Of a stretch of DNA of 64,000 nucleotides, positions 25,530 to 34,187 are shown piece by piece (within the stretch, counting starts at the first letter, position 1; each line of letters starts with the position of its first letter). The translations under genes and the position numbers were made by a program. The notes beneath the pieces are model-generated. The model searched no databases and was not told where the DNA came from. It saw only the letters and a program-made list of their open reading frames with translations. Source of the DNA: Corynebacterium meridianum (GTDB taxonomy: Bacteria; Actinomycetota; Actinomycetes; Mycobacteriales; Mycobacteriaceae); the NCBI RefSeq assembly GCF_016342265.1, contig NZ_JAEIOS010000009.1, positions 1-64,000 on the forward strand. The letters are read 5' to 3'.

Positions 25530-28366
25530 CGGAGGAACTGACCGGTGTACGACGTCGACACCCGGGCGACCTCCTCCGGGGTGCCTTCAGCGACGACACG
25601 CCCACCGCCGGCACCTCCCTCGGGACCCATGTCAACGATCCAGTCCGCGGCCTTGATCACGTCAAGATTGTGCTCGATGATCAGGACACTGTTGCCCTTG
25701 TCCACGAGTCCCTGGATCACCAGCATGAGCTTGCGGATGTCCTCGAAGTGCAGGCCTGTGGTCGGTTCGTCGAGGATGTAGACCGTCCGGCCGTTGGAAC
25801 GCTTCTGCAATTCACTGGCGAGCTTCACCCTCTGCGCCTCACCACCGGAAAGCGTCGTCGCGGACTGCCCGAGGCGCACGTATCCGAGCCCGACATCAAC
25901 CAGTGTGTTCAGGTACCGGTGGATCGAGGTGATCGGCCGGAAGAACTCCGCGGCCTCACTGATCGGCATGTCGAGCACCTCGGCGATTGACTTGCCCTTG
26001 TACTTGACCTCCAGGGTCTCACGGTTGTACCGGGCTCCCTCACACACCTCGCACGGGACGTACACGTCCGGGAGGAAGTTCATCTCGATCTTCAGGGTTC
26101 CGTCACCACGACACGCCTCACAGCGTCCCCCCTTGACGTTGAAGGAGAAGCGGCCGGGCTTGTATCCGCGGACCTTGGCCTCGTTGGTTTCGGCGAACAG
26201 GGTGCGGATCTTGTCGAATACACCTGTGTAGGTAGCGGGATTCGATCGCGGGGTCCGGCCGATCGGCGACTGATCGACCTGCACGAGCTTGTCCAGGTGC
26301 TCGATCCCGTCGACCCGCCGGGCTTTGCCGGGTACCTGGCGTGCCTTGTTCAGCCGGTTCGCCAGAACCCTGGCGAGAATCTGGTTGATCAGGGTGGACT
26401 TGCCCGAACCCGACACACCGGTGACGCAGCACAGTACGCCGAGCGGCAGATTCACGTCGACGTTGTCGAGGTTGTTCTCCCGCGCGCCGACGACGGTGAG
26501 CATCCGGTCGCGGTCTATCGGTCGGCGTTCGTCCGGAACCCCGAGGACCCGTTCGCCGGAGAGGTACTGCCCGGTGAGGGAGTCGGGACAGTTCCGGATG
26601 CCGTCGGGTTCACCCTGGTAGACGATCTCGCCGCCGTACTCCCCCGCACGGGGACCGATGTCGACCAGCCAGTCCGCCGCATTGATCGTGTCCTCGTCGT
26701 GTTCGACGACGATGAGGGTGTTGCCGATGTCCCGGAGGTGTTCGAGCGTCGTGATCAACCGTTGGTTGTCCCGTTGATGGAGACCGATCGACGGTTCATC
26801 GAGGACGTAGAGGACGCCCGCAAGACCGGAACCAATCTGGGTGGCCAACCGGATCCGCTGCGCCTCGCCGCCGGAAAGCGTACCGGCCGCGCGGTTGAGC
26901 GACAGATAATTCAGGCCCACGTCCAGCAGGAACTTCAGGCGCGCCTGAATCTCCCTCAGCACGGCCCCGGCGATCATCTGCTCGCGCTTTCCGAGGGTGA
27001 GTGTGTCGAGGAACTCGGCCGCATCGGCGACCGACAGCTGGGTGAGTCCCGCGATGGACTGTTCGCCGTGGCTCTCCGACGCCAACCTGACCGCCAGGAT
27101 CTCGGGCTTGAGGCGGGTCCCGGAGCACGTCGGGCACGGGACCTCGCGCATGTAGGAGAGGATCCGGTCCTTCTGGCTGTCGGAATCCGTCTGGTCCAGC
27201 TTGCGCTGGAGATACGGGAGCACGCCCTCGAAGGGGGCGGTGAAGTTGCGGATCCGGCCGTAGCGGTTCTTATAGCGGACGCTGACCTGGTGTTTGCTGC
27301 CGTGCAGGACGGCCCTGCGCTGTGCCGCGGTCAGTTCGTTGAACGGCGTGTTCTCGCTGAAGTCCATCGCCTGGGCGAGCCCGGTGAGGAGTTTTCCGAA
27401 GTACTTGGTGTTGAAGCCCGTGCTCCACGGCTGGATCGCCTCGATCAGGGGGGCGTCCCCGTCGGGTATGACGAGATCGATGTCGACCTCGAGCTTCGTG
27501 CCCAGTCCGTCACAGGCGGGGCAGGCACCGTACGGGGAGTTGAAGGAGAAACTGCGGGGTTCGAGTTCATCGACGCCGAGCGGATGTCCGTTGGGGCAGG
27601 CCATCTTCTCGGAGAATCGACGGGTCCGGTTCTCGTCCTCGTCGTCCAGTCCGACGAAGTCGAGGATGACGACCCCGTCGGCGAGGCCGAGGGCCGTCTC
27701 CACGGAGTCGGTGAGGCGCTGTTTCTGGCTCGACTTGACCTGCAGGCGGTCGACGACGACCTCGATATCGTGTTTGACCTGTTTCTCCAGCTTCGGAGGA
27801 TCAGAGAGCTGGTGCACCTCACCGTCGACGCGGACCCGCGAATACCCCTGTGCCGCGAGGTCCGCGAACAGGTCGACGAACTCGCCCTTCCTGGTCCGGA
27901 CGACCGGCGCGAGGACCTGGAACTTCAGGCCCTGCTCCATGTCGAGAACCTGATCGACGATCTGTTGCGGCGTCTGCCGCTCGATCACCGCGTCACATTC
28001 GGGACAGTGGGCGGTTCCGGCGCGGGCGTAGAGCAGACGGAGGTAGTCGTAGACCTCGGTGATCGTGCCGACGGTGGAGCGCGGGTTCCGGTTCGTCGAC
28101 TTCTGATCGATGGACACGGCCGGGGAGAGACCTTCAATGAAGTCCACATCGGGTTTATCCATCTGCCCGAGGAACTGCCGGGCGTAACTGGACAGTGACT
28201 CCACGTAGCGCCGCTGGCCCTCGGCGAAGATGGTGTCGAAGGCCAGGGAGGATTTCCCGGAGCCCGACAGACCGGTGAACACGACCATGGTGTCCCGGGG
28301 AAGGTCGATGTCGACCCCTTTGAGATTGTGCTCGCGCGCTCCGCGCACGATGAGCCGATCAGCCAC
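25514..28366 (-). CDS. uvrA: Excinuclease ABC subunit A
   Basis: DNA-damage sensor ATPase of nucleotide excision repair, loading UvrB. The 950-aa protein has two ABC ATPase modules: Walker [17 protein letters not shown] near residue 35 and [10 protein letters not shown] near residue 650, with signatures [14 protein letters not shown] and [14 protein letters not shown]. Cys pairs typical of the zinc modules are present ([25 protein letters not shown]). The GTG at 28366 ([17 protein letters not shown]) matches the family start and has GGAAGG 11 nt upstream. A LexA-like box lies about 44 nt upstream. Confidence 0.96.
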   Translation of the reverse strand: MADRLIVRGAREHNLKGVDIDLPRDTMVVFTGLSGSGKSSLAFDTIFAEGQRRYVESLSSYARQFLGQMDKPDVDFIEGLSPAVSIDQKSTNRNPRSTVGTITEVYDYLRLLYARAGTAHCPECDAVIERQTPQQIVDQVLDMEQGLKFQVLAPVVRTRKGEFVDLFADLAAQGYSRVRVDGEVHQLSDPPKLEKQVKHDIEVVVDRLQVKSSQKQRLTDSVETALGLADGVVILDFVGLDDEDENRTRRFSEKMACPNGHPLGVDELEPRSFSFNSPYGACPACDGLGTKLEVDIDLVIPDGDAPLIEAIQPWSTGFNTKYFGKLLTGLAQAMDFSENTPFNELTAAQRRAVLHGSKHQVSVRYKNRYGRIRNFTAPFEGVLPYLQRKLDQTDSDSQKDRILSYMREVPCPTCSGTRLKPEILAVRLASESHGEQSIAGLTQLSVADAAEFLDTLTLGKREQMIAGAVLREIQARLKFLLDVGLNYLSLNRAAGTLSGGEAQRIRLATQIGSGLAGVLYVLDEPSIGLHQRDNQRLITTLEHLRDIGNTLIVVEHDEDTINAADWLVDIGPRAGEYGGEIVYQGEPDGIRNCPDSLTGQYLSGERVLGVPDERRPIDRDRMLTVVGARENNLDNVDVNLPLGVLCCVTGVSGSGKSTLINQILARVLANRLNKARQVPGKARRVDGIEHLDKLVQVDQSPIGRTPRSNPATYTGVFDKIRTLFAETNEAKVRGYKPGRFSFNVKGGRCEACRGDGTLKIEMNFLPDVYVPCEVCEGARYNRETLEVKYKGKSIAEVLDMPISEAAEFFRPITSIHRYLNTLVDVGLGYVRLGQSATTLSGGEAQRVKLASELQKRSNGRTVYILDEPTTGLHFEDIRKLMLVIQGLVDKGNSVLIIEHNLDVIKAADWIVDMGPEGGAGGGRVVAEGTPEEVARVSTSYTGQFLRPLLT

Positions 28367-28409
28367 TGGCTTCGGTACCTTCCGTTGGACATGTTGAGGG
28401 CAAACAGTA

Positions 28410-28425
28410 TCGAACATATCAACGA
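28410..28425. promoter_or_regulatory. Candidate LexA (SOS) box in the uvrA-MBL intergenic region
   Basis: On the minus strand it reads TCGTTGATATGTTCGA. This matches 13 of 16 positions of the corynebacterial LexA consensus as I recall it (TCGAAAAYRTGTTCGA), with the right half perfect. It sits just upstream of a possible uvrA -10 (28403-28408). Confidence 0.5.
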
Positions 28426-28439
28426 CTGCATGGTTTAGC

Positions 28440-28445
28440 TACTCT
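28440..28445 (+). promoter_or_regulatory. -10 box of the MBL hydrolase gene (leaderless)
   Basis: TACTCT, 7 nt before the ATG at 28453, with no SD. Confidence 0.35.
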
Positions 28446-28452
28446 GGTCAGC

Positions 28453-29055
28453 ATGTCCCACGAAGTCACCTTGCGCTCCCTTTCCGTGTCCGAGATGGAC
28501 AACAACTGCTACTTCCTCATCGCCGGCGACCGCGCCCTGCTCATCGACGCGGCGGATGACGCCGACCGCCTGATCGGATTCGCGGCCGAACACGGCGCGA
28601 AGATCACCGGAGTCGTGACCACCCACCGCCACTGGGACCATGTCCGGGCGCTACCCGACGTCATCGGGAAGACTGGTGCCACGCACTACTCGTCGTCACT
28701 CGATGCCCCGGCCCTTCCCGCCGATGTCGACGTCGAGCTCGAGAACGGAGGGACGCTCGAGTGGGAGGACATGAGCTTCCCGGTCGTGGTGCTCCGGGGC
28801 CACACCCCGGGTGGTCTCTGTGTGGAGGCGACCATCGACGGCACGACGCACCTGTTCGTCGGAGACAGTCTCTTCCCCGGTGGGGTAGGAAAGACGAACG
28901 GCGACGGCGACTTCCGCAGACTCCTGTGTGATGTCTCGAGCCGTGTCTTCGACGTCTACCCGGATGACACCGTCATCCATCCGGGCCACGGCAAGGGCAC
29001 GACCGTCGGAGCCGAACGCCCGAAGCTGCGGGAGTGGAGCGAACGTGGCTGGTAA
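28453..29055 (+). CDS. MBL-fold (glyoxalase II-like) metallohydrolase
   Basis: A 200-aa metallo-beta-lactamase-fold hydrolase. The metal-binding signature THRHWDH is at about residue 57. Further ligands are suggested by LRGHTPGG, VGDSLF and HPGHGKGTT. The size and layout fit the glyoxalase II-like group that cleaves thioesters such as acylglutathione or mycothiol/bacillithiol conjugates; the substrate is unknown. Its last codons overlap the start of a low-GC HNH-type gene, so its native downstream context seems to have been replaced. Confidence 0.87.
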   Translation: MSHEVTLRSLSVSEMDNNCYFLIAGDRALLIDAADDADRLIGFAAEHGAKITGVVTTHRHWDHVRALPDVIGKTGATHYSSSLDAPALPADVDVELENGGTLEWEDMSFPVVVLRGHTPGGLCVEATIDGTTHLFVGDSLFPGGVGKTNGDGDFRRLLCDVSSRVFDVYPDDTVIHPGHGKGTTVGAERPKLREWSERGW

Positions 29056-29887
29056 TCGGCAATCTCGAAAAAAATTTGAAAATGCAAAAATCCATTTGGA
29101 TAATCTCCAAGGGATTTGCTGGTGGTGCAAAAGTACCGCAGATTCACTTGAACATAGACACAAGAAAACTGATCTAAATCGCTTCACCCGAGATGGAATA
29201 CAACCAGAATGGGTCGGCAACGGAAAATCTGAGATTATACGCGGACCCAACAGCAAATCAGAGGCCGTGCGGTTCGGCCGGGTGTTGTGTCAAACATGCA
29301 ACAACAAACGAAGTCAAGATTTTGATAAGGCATACGATAAGTTCAGCAATGCGCTGGTTGAATCGATGGACAGTTGGTGGCATCGGGATTCGGTAGATTT
29401 AATTCATATCTACGGAACAACTTGGAAACAGGACTCACTCAATCTAGCGCGCTACTATATAAAGAATTTCGGCTGCTTAATGGCCGATCTCGGCATATCA
29501 CCACCTCAAACGATGCGCGACTTCCTAAATGGTAGCGAAGCAATGGACAACGTCGCTTTACTGCTTGTTAAAAGTGAATCGCATTACCTAGCACACCGCT
29601 ACCTACTTCAAACCTTAGGCGATAACTATTCGCTATTTAGGACACCTTCCACAGTTTGGACATCTTCTGAAGATAAGCGTGTGATAGGATACACAAGCAG
29701 CTCACTAATTGGATACGTCGGCGTGCAAATCTTATGGCACCCAGCATGCAACTACCCGAACTTCACAACATGCAGCTCGTCACCACCACTACATGTCTTG
29801 GAAACAACTAATAAGTCACGTATTTTGATTGCAAAAGCGGCGGTGAGGTCAAAATTTGCCAAATTTTCATCTTTTTTTAGTTCTTAA
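29045..29887 (+). CDS. Low-GC HNH-type endonuclease-like protein
   Basis: A 280-aa protein. A GTG start at 29045 is preceded by GGAG at 5-nt spacing and overlaps the MBL gene by 11 nt. Near the N-terminus ICWWCKSTADSLEHRHKKTD supplies a Cys-x2-Cys pair and an EH, followed by VLCQTCNNKRSQDFD with a second Cys-x2-Cys and Asn. This is the arrangement of zinc-stabilised HNH nucleases. The remainder (about 180 aa) is not recognised. Base composition is far lower in GC than all neighbours, indicating recent acquisition. A role in phage defence or as a mobile nuclease is possible but unproven. Confidence 0.7.
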   Translation: MAGNRQSRKKFENAKIHLDNLQGICWWCKSTADSLEHRHKKTDLNRFTRDGIQPEWVGNGKSEIIRGPNSKSEAVRFGRVLCQTCNNKRSQDFDKAYDKFSNALVESMDSWWHRDSVDLIHIYGTTWKQDSLNLARYYIKNFGCLMADLGISPPQTMRDFLNGSEAMDNVALLLVKSESHYLAHRYLLQTLGDNYSLFRTPSTVWTSSEDKRVIGYTSSSLIGYVGVQILWHPACNYPNFTTCSSSPPLHVLETTNKSRILIAKAAVRSKFAKFSSFFSS

Positions 29888-30255
29888 TTCCACCATAGCC
29901 TCGACACCATGAAAACCTCTGGACAGGCCCTCAATTAACATCCGTAAACCCTAGCAGGGGTTGGCAAGTTTTCTATATAATTCTGGAATTAATAGGGTAC
30001 TTGAGAGATTTTCACAAGTTTTTTACCATGCCCATACGCTCAAGGGCTTCACGATATTTTTCTGTTAGTTTCCCTCACCAAGGATGAGCACTACCGCTGC
30101 AACAAGGGTGCGGTCGAGTGGGGCTCTATACGCGAAAGCTGTACACTGGAGCACTCTGGGGCACACAGTCCTCAATCCTCCTGTGTGGTAAATAACCTCG
30201 GGACTATCCGAGAGCAAACACCAACCCTGTACGCAACCAAGGAGCCTAGTAACCC
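29888..30255. other. AT-rich intergenic region downstream of the HNH-like gene
   Basis: No complete gene. It remains AT-rich to about 30070, then returns to the local composition. It contains a weak terminator-like hairpin (29945-29962 followed by GTTTTC), a short open stretch on the minus strand that looks like a C-terminal gene remnant (30012-30076), and a 7-bp inverted repeat (30162-30168 with 30181-30187) upstream of the DoxX gene. Confidence 0.5.
30012..30074 (-). pseudogene. Possible C-terminal remnant of a lost gene
   Basis: The minus strand reads KLTEKYREALERMGMVKNL then stop, with an in-frame stop just upstream. The fragment has natural coding character and lies in the low-GC patch, so it may be the tail of a decayed gene, possibly of a mobile element. 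The identity is not recognised and the fragment is very short. Confidence 0.25.
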
Positions 30256-31074
30256 ATGATCCGCAAGCTCGCCCGACCGATGCTCGCTTCCGTGTACATC
30301 GCGGACGGCGTCGACACCCTCGCCAACACCGAGGCACACGTGGAAGGCACCGAGTCGGTCATCGACCGGCTGCGTACCGTTCTGCCGCGGCAGTACGCCG
30401 CATTCGTGCCCACCGATCCCGAGCTCGTCGCCCGGGGACTCGGTGCCACCAAGGTCGGCGCAGGCAGCATGCTGGCGCTCGGCAAGTTCCCGCGCCTGTC
30501 CGCCCTGACCCTCGCGATCGCCTCCATCCCGACCATCCTCGCCCGCCACGCCTTCTGGGAAGCGGATGACAGCCAGGAGAAGAGCGCCCGACGTTCCGGT
30601 TTCCTCACCTCGATCGCCCTTCTCGGTGGGCTGTTCATCACCACCGCCGACACCCAGGGCAAGCCCGGCATCGCCTGGCGTACGAAGCACGCCGCCAAGG
30701 TGACCAACAAGAAGGTCCAGAAGGCGCTGCCGACGAAGTCCGAGACCGAGAAGTTCGCCGAGAGCGCCTCCGAGCAGGCCTCCGCACTCGCCGAGTCGAC
30801 CCGTGGATTCTTCGGTGAAGCCACCGAGAAGGCTTCGGAGTACATCGAGGCCGCACAGGAGTACTTCGAGGACAACAAGGACGACTGGCTGAAGGCCGCG
30901 GAGTCCAACGCCGAGACCGCCAGGAAGCGGGCCGTCAAGCTCGCCAGCCAGGCACAGGAGCGAGCGGATGAGGCCCGGAAGAACGCCTCCAAGAATGCCG
31001 CGAAGTACCAGAAGCAGGCTGACAAGGCGGCCAAGAAGGCCAAGAAGAAGTGGGGCAAGAAGCTGGACATCTGA
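30256..31074 (+). CDS. DoxX-family membrane protein with C-terminal coiled coil
   Basis: A 272-aa protein. The N-terminal half is a DoxX-type membrane domain (MIRKLARPMLASVYIADGVD and two to four hydrophobic segments, with ALTLAIASIPTILARHAFWE and SGFLTSIALLGGLFITT). The C-terminal half (about residues 155-272) is a long, charged, Ala/Lys/Glu-rich helix resembling an apolipoprotein or coiled-coil stalk, ending in a very basic tail. AAGGAG lies 11 nt before the ATG. DoxX proteins have been linked to thiol stress in mycobacteria; the role here is unknown. Confidence 0.8.
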   Translation: MIRKLARPMLASVYIADGVDTLANTEAHVEGTESVIDRLRTVLPRQYAAFVPTDPELVARGLGATKVGAGSMLALGKFPRLSALTLAIASIPTILARHAFWEADDSQEKSARRSGFLTSIALLGGLFITTADTQGKPGIAWRTKHAAKVTNKKVQKALPTKSETEKFAESASEQASALAESTRGFFGEATEKASEYIEAAQEYFEDNKDDWLKAAESNAETARKRAVKLASQAQERADEARKNASKNAAKYQKQADKAAKKAKKKWGKKLDI

Positions 31075-31090
31075 TCCGGTTCCGAACCCG

Positions 31091-31128
31091 ACGCCCCGCC
31101 CTCCGGAATTCCGGTCGGCGGGGCGTCG
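31091..31128 (+). terminator. Terminator after the DoxX gene
   Basis: A perfect 11-bp stem (31091-31101 with 31118-31128), 16 nt past the stop, without a U tract. Confidence 0.65.
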
Positions 31129-31277
31129 CATGTCCGCCGACCGGGAACGGAGATGGACCCTCCGGTCCCGCGTCACTAGAGTTGTCCCCTACCGTTCCTT
31201 GACCGGTTTGTTTTCATCCAGCGCCCCGAGCGGAGCCCCGCGACGGGACATCGAGAGCCTCCCCAGGAGTGTCAGTC

Positions 31278-33566
31278 GTGCAGAACCGCCCCCTCCCCCC
31301 GTACCAGGAAGAACACGGGGACCCGGAGATCGCAGCCGAGCAGGAGTACACGGACATGCTCTTCGCCCGGCTCGACACGGAGGTCGCACAGTCCAATGAG
31401 CGGCTGCGGGAGGTGATGAAGCGGGTCGACGCCGCGAATCCCGATGCAGAGGCCCTCGTCCAGCGCGAAACCGAGTACCACGCCCTCAACGCCCGGTTGG
31501 ACCGGTTGAATCTCGCCCAGCTCGGGCTCGTCTTCGGCCGGATCGATGTGGCCGATCCGGCGGCGGAGAATCCGGTCCCCGGCAGACCCGGTCTGGACCG
31601 CCGCTACATCGGCCGGATGGGGCTCGATGCCCGGGAAGATGGTTACCGCACCCTGCTGCTCGACTGGCGAGCCCCCATGGCCCGCCCGTTCTATCTGGCC
31701 ACCACCGCACAACCCGAAGGGGTGACGGTCCGGCGCCACATCCGTACCAGTGGCAGGACCGTGACCGGCGTGGACGATGAACGGCTCTCGGTCTCGCCCA
31801 CGGACGGGCCCGCTTCCGGCACACGGAGCGGGGTCGGTAGCGAGTCCGCCCTCCTGTCCGTGCTGACTGCACCCCGTACGGGCCACATGGCCGACATCGT
31901 CGAGACCATTCAGCGGGAACAGGACGAGATCATCAGGGACCGTACCCGCGGTGTGATGGTCGTGGAGGGCGGTCCCGGGACCGGCAAGACAGCTGTGGCC
32001 CTCCACAGGGTGGCGTGGCTGCTCTACACCTGGCGGGAACAGTTGGCGGCCACCGGTGTCCTCATCATCGGCCCGAACCGGACCTTCCTGGACTACATCT
32101 CCCGCGTGCTCCCGGAGTTGGGCGAGACCGGGGTCGTGCTCTCCACCATCGGTGAGCTGTACCCGGGGGTGACCCCGACGGCCACGGATTCACTGCTCAC
32201 CCGGGAGATCAAGGGTTCGGAGGAGATGGTGGCCATCCTCGCCGAGGCGGTCAAGGCACACCAGACACTCCCCGATGCACCCGTGGTACTGAAGGTGGAG
32301 GGAATCGAACTCACGCTCACCCCGGCGATGGTGAAGAAGTCCAGGACCAGGGCCCGACGGTCCCGCCGTCCGCACAATCTCGCGCAGCCGGTGTTCCGGG
32401 ATCATCTCATCGCGCAGCTGGCGGAGCAGCTCGCGGAGAGGATCGGTTCCGACCCCCTCGGTGGGCGTAACCTCCTGGGTGGAGGTGACATCGCCCAGCT
32501 GCACGAGGACCTCGAGGATGAGCGGGCGGTGGTCGACGCCGTGGATTCCTACTGGCCGCTCCTCGACCCCGAATCCGTGCTGGACGGTCTGCTCACCGAC
32601 GAGTCCGCGATCGCGGTCGCCGCCGCCGACTACGATGACGAAACCCGCCGGGCACTGTTCCGGGAGGCCGGTTCGCCGTGGACCGCATCCGACGCAGCGC
32701 TCCTGGACGAACTCGCGGAACGCCTGGGGATGCCCGACCCCGATGCGACCCGGGAAGCCGCCGAACGGAAATGGCGGGAACAGGTCGAGGACGCACAGGA
32801 TGCACTCGACATCCTGAGTTCCTCGCAGTCATCGGATCTGGACGACGGCTTTGAGGCGGAGATCCTCTCCGCCCATGACGTCATCGATGCGGAGACCCTT
32901 GCCGAACGACAGCGGATCCGGGACACACGGACGACGGCGGAGCGCGCCCGGATGGACCACACCTGGGCCTATGGGCACGTCATCGTCGACGAAGCGCAGG
33001 AACTGTCGCCGATGGAGTGGCGGATGGTGATGCGCCGGTGTCCCTCCCGGTGGATGACCCTCGTCGGCGACACGGCGCAGACCGGCTCACCGGCCGGTGT
33101 CGATTCGTGGACGGAGACGCTCTCGCCGTACGTGCACAGCCGGTTTCACCGGCACGAGCTGACGGTGAACTACAGGACTCCCCGGGACATCGCCGATGTG
33201 GCGGACACGCTGCTTCCCATGATCGCTCCCGGGCACACCCCGGCGACCGCGATCCGGGACTCCGGCTGGGGTGTGAGGTTCCTGTCGGCCGGGACCGATC
33301 CCGCGACGGTCACCCGGGAGTTGGCGGACCGGGATCCCGAACGAACCTCGGTCATCATCGCCCCCGATGACAGGCAGGTTCCGGGAAGTGTCACCGTCGC
33401 CGGTATCAAGGGCCTCGAGTTCGATCACGTCATCATCCTGGACCCGACGGGCATCGTGGAACAGTCGCCCCAGGGCTGGCAGGACCTCTACGTCGCCTAC
33501 ACCCGCGCCACCCAGTCGCTGACGGTGATCGGGCGGCCGCCCCACGACTGCACCGTCATGGGGTGA
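31278..33566 (+). CDS. helR: HelD/HelR-like RNA polymerase-recycling ATPase
   Basis: A 762-aa SF1 (UvrD/PcrA-like) ATPase. An N-terminal coiled coil (about residues 20-80) precedes Walker A GGPGTGKTAVALHRVAW near residue 231. HVIVDEAQELSPMEW is motif II, TLVGDTAQTGSPAGV motif III, and IKGLEFDHVIILDP with LYVAYTRATQSLTVIG the C-terminal motifs. HelD-type proteins pry stalled RNA polymerase off DNA, and actinobacterial HelR can give rifampicin tolerance. The GTG at 31278 is preferred because AGGAG lies 8 nt upstream; the GTG at 31269 overlaps that SD. Confidence 0.85.
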   Translation: MQNRPLPPYQEEHGDPEIAAEQEYTDMLFARLDTEVAQSNERLREVMKRVDAANPDAEALVQRETEYHALNARLDRLNLAQLGLVFGRIDVADPAAENPVPGRPGLDRRYIGRMGLDAREDGYRTLLLDWRAPMARPFYLATTAQPEGVTVRRHIRTSGRTVTGVDDERLSVSPTDGPASGTRSGVGSESALLSVLTAPRTGHMADIVETIQREQDEIIRDRTRGVMVVEGGPGTGKTAVALHRVAWLLYTWREQLAATGVLIIGPNRTFLDYISRVLPELGETGVVLSTIGELYPGVTPTATDSLLTREIKGSEEMVAILAEAVKAHQTLPDAPVVLKVEGIELTLTPAMVKKSRTRARRSRRPHNLAQPVFRDHLIAQLAEQLAERIGSDPLGGRNLLGGGDIAQLHEDLEDERAVVDAVDSYWPLLDPESVLDGLLTDESAIAVAAADYDDETRRALFREAGSPWTASDAALLDELAERLGMPDPDATREAAERKWREQVEDAQDALDILSSSQSSDLDDGFEAEILSAHDVIDAETLAERQRIRDTRTTAERARMDHTWAYGHVIVDEAQELSPMEWRMVMRRCPSRWMTLVGDTAQTGSPAGVDSWTETLSPYVHSRFHRHELTVNYRTPRDIADVADTLLPMIAPGHTPATAIRDSGWGVRFLSAGTDPATVTRELADRDPERTSVIIAPDDRQVPGSVTVAGIKGLEFDHVIILDPTGIVEQSPQGWQDLYVAYTRATQSLTVIGRPPHDCTVMG

Positions 33567-33590
33567 CCGCCCGGGCGGAGAGGAAATCCG

Positions 33591-34031
33591 TCAGTTGACG
33601 GTGTGCACGATCATGACGTCGCACTGCGACTGACGGGCGACGTCGGCGGGGACCGAACCCAGCAGACGACCCGTGAGCGAGTTGATGCCGCGGTTTCCGA
33701 CGACGAGCAGATCGGCACCGTGCTCGTTGACGATCGCCATCAATGCCTCCACCGGGGTGCCGGGCTTGATGGCGGTCTCCACCTTCGCGCACCCGATCTT
33801 CCGGGCCGCCTCGGCTGCGGTGTCGAGGTTGCGTTGAGCCGGATCGTCGCCGAGAACGGTGACGGAATCCTTGCGCAGCGTCTTCGACGCCTGCTCCTCG
33901 GACTCGTAGTACGCACAACCGACGATCAGAGTGGCGTCGAAGGCTGCGGCGATCGCCGCGGCCCGCTCGACCGCCAGCATCGACGACTTCGAGCCGTCCG
34001 TTCCGACGACGATCTTGGTGTAGTCACTCAT
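33591..34031 (-). CDS. Universal stress protein (UspA family)
   Basis: A 146-aa single Usp domain. The start IVVGTDGSKSSMLAVERA and the C-terminal ATP-binding pattern G-x2-G-x9-G-S (GNRGINSLTGRLLGSVP) indicate an ATP-binding Usp. It probably acts as a stress-linked nucleotide-binding regulator; the target is unknown. It is preceded by a TACAAT -10 box (34130-34135) and is convergent with helR. Confidence 0.92.
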   Translation of the reverse strand: MSDYTKIVVGTDGSKSSMLAVERAAAIAAAFDATLIVGCAYYESEEQASKTLRKDSVTVLGDDPAQRNLDTAAEAARKIGCAKVETAIKPGTPVEALMAIVNEHGADLLVVGNRGINSLTGRLLGSVPADVARQSQCDVMIVHTVN

Positions 34032-34129
34032 GGTGAACCTTCCGGTGGGGTATCAGTGGGTCACGCCCTGGCCGGACGGGTCCACGGCAGTCCGCGGCCC
34101 GACCGAAACCGAGGTCTTTCTTTCCGTCC

Positions 34130-34135
34130 ATTGTA
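34130..34135 (-). promoter_or_regulatory. -10 box of the usp gene
   Basis: TACAAT on the minus strand, about 100 nt upstream of the ATG at 34031. The -35 is not obvious. Confidence 0.45.
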
Positions 34136-34187
34136 GGCAAAAGAGCGCTGGCCCCGTGGAAAGCACCACCGCCGGCGGGCCGGGGAA

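Noticed and set aside
29045..30255. A complete mobile element or prophage around the HNH gene
   Set aside because: No transposase, integrase, terminal inverted repeats or flanking direct repeats were seen; only composition and one short gene remnant suggest transfer.
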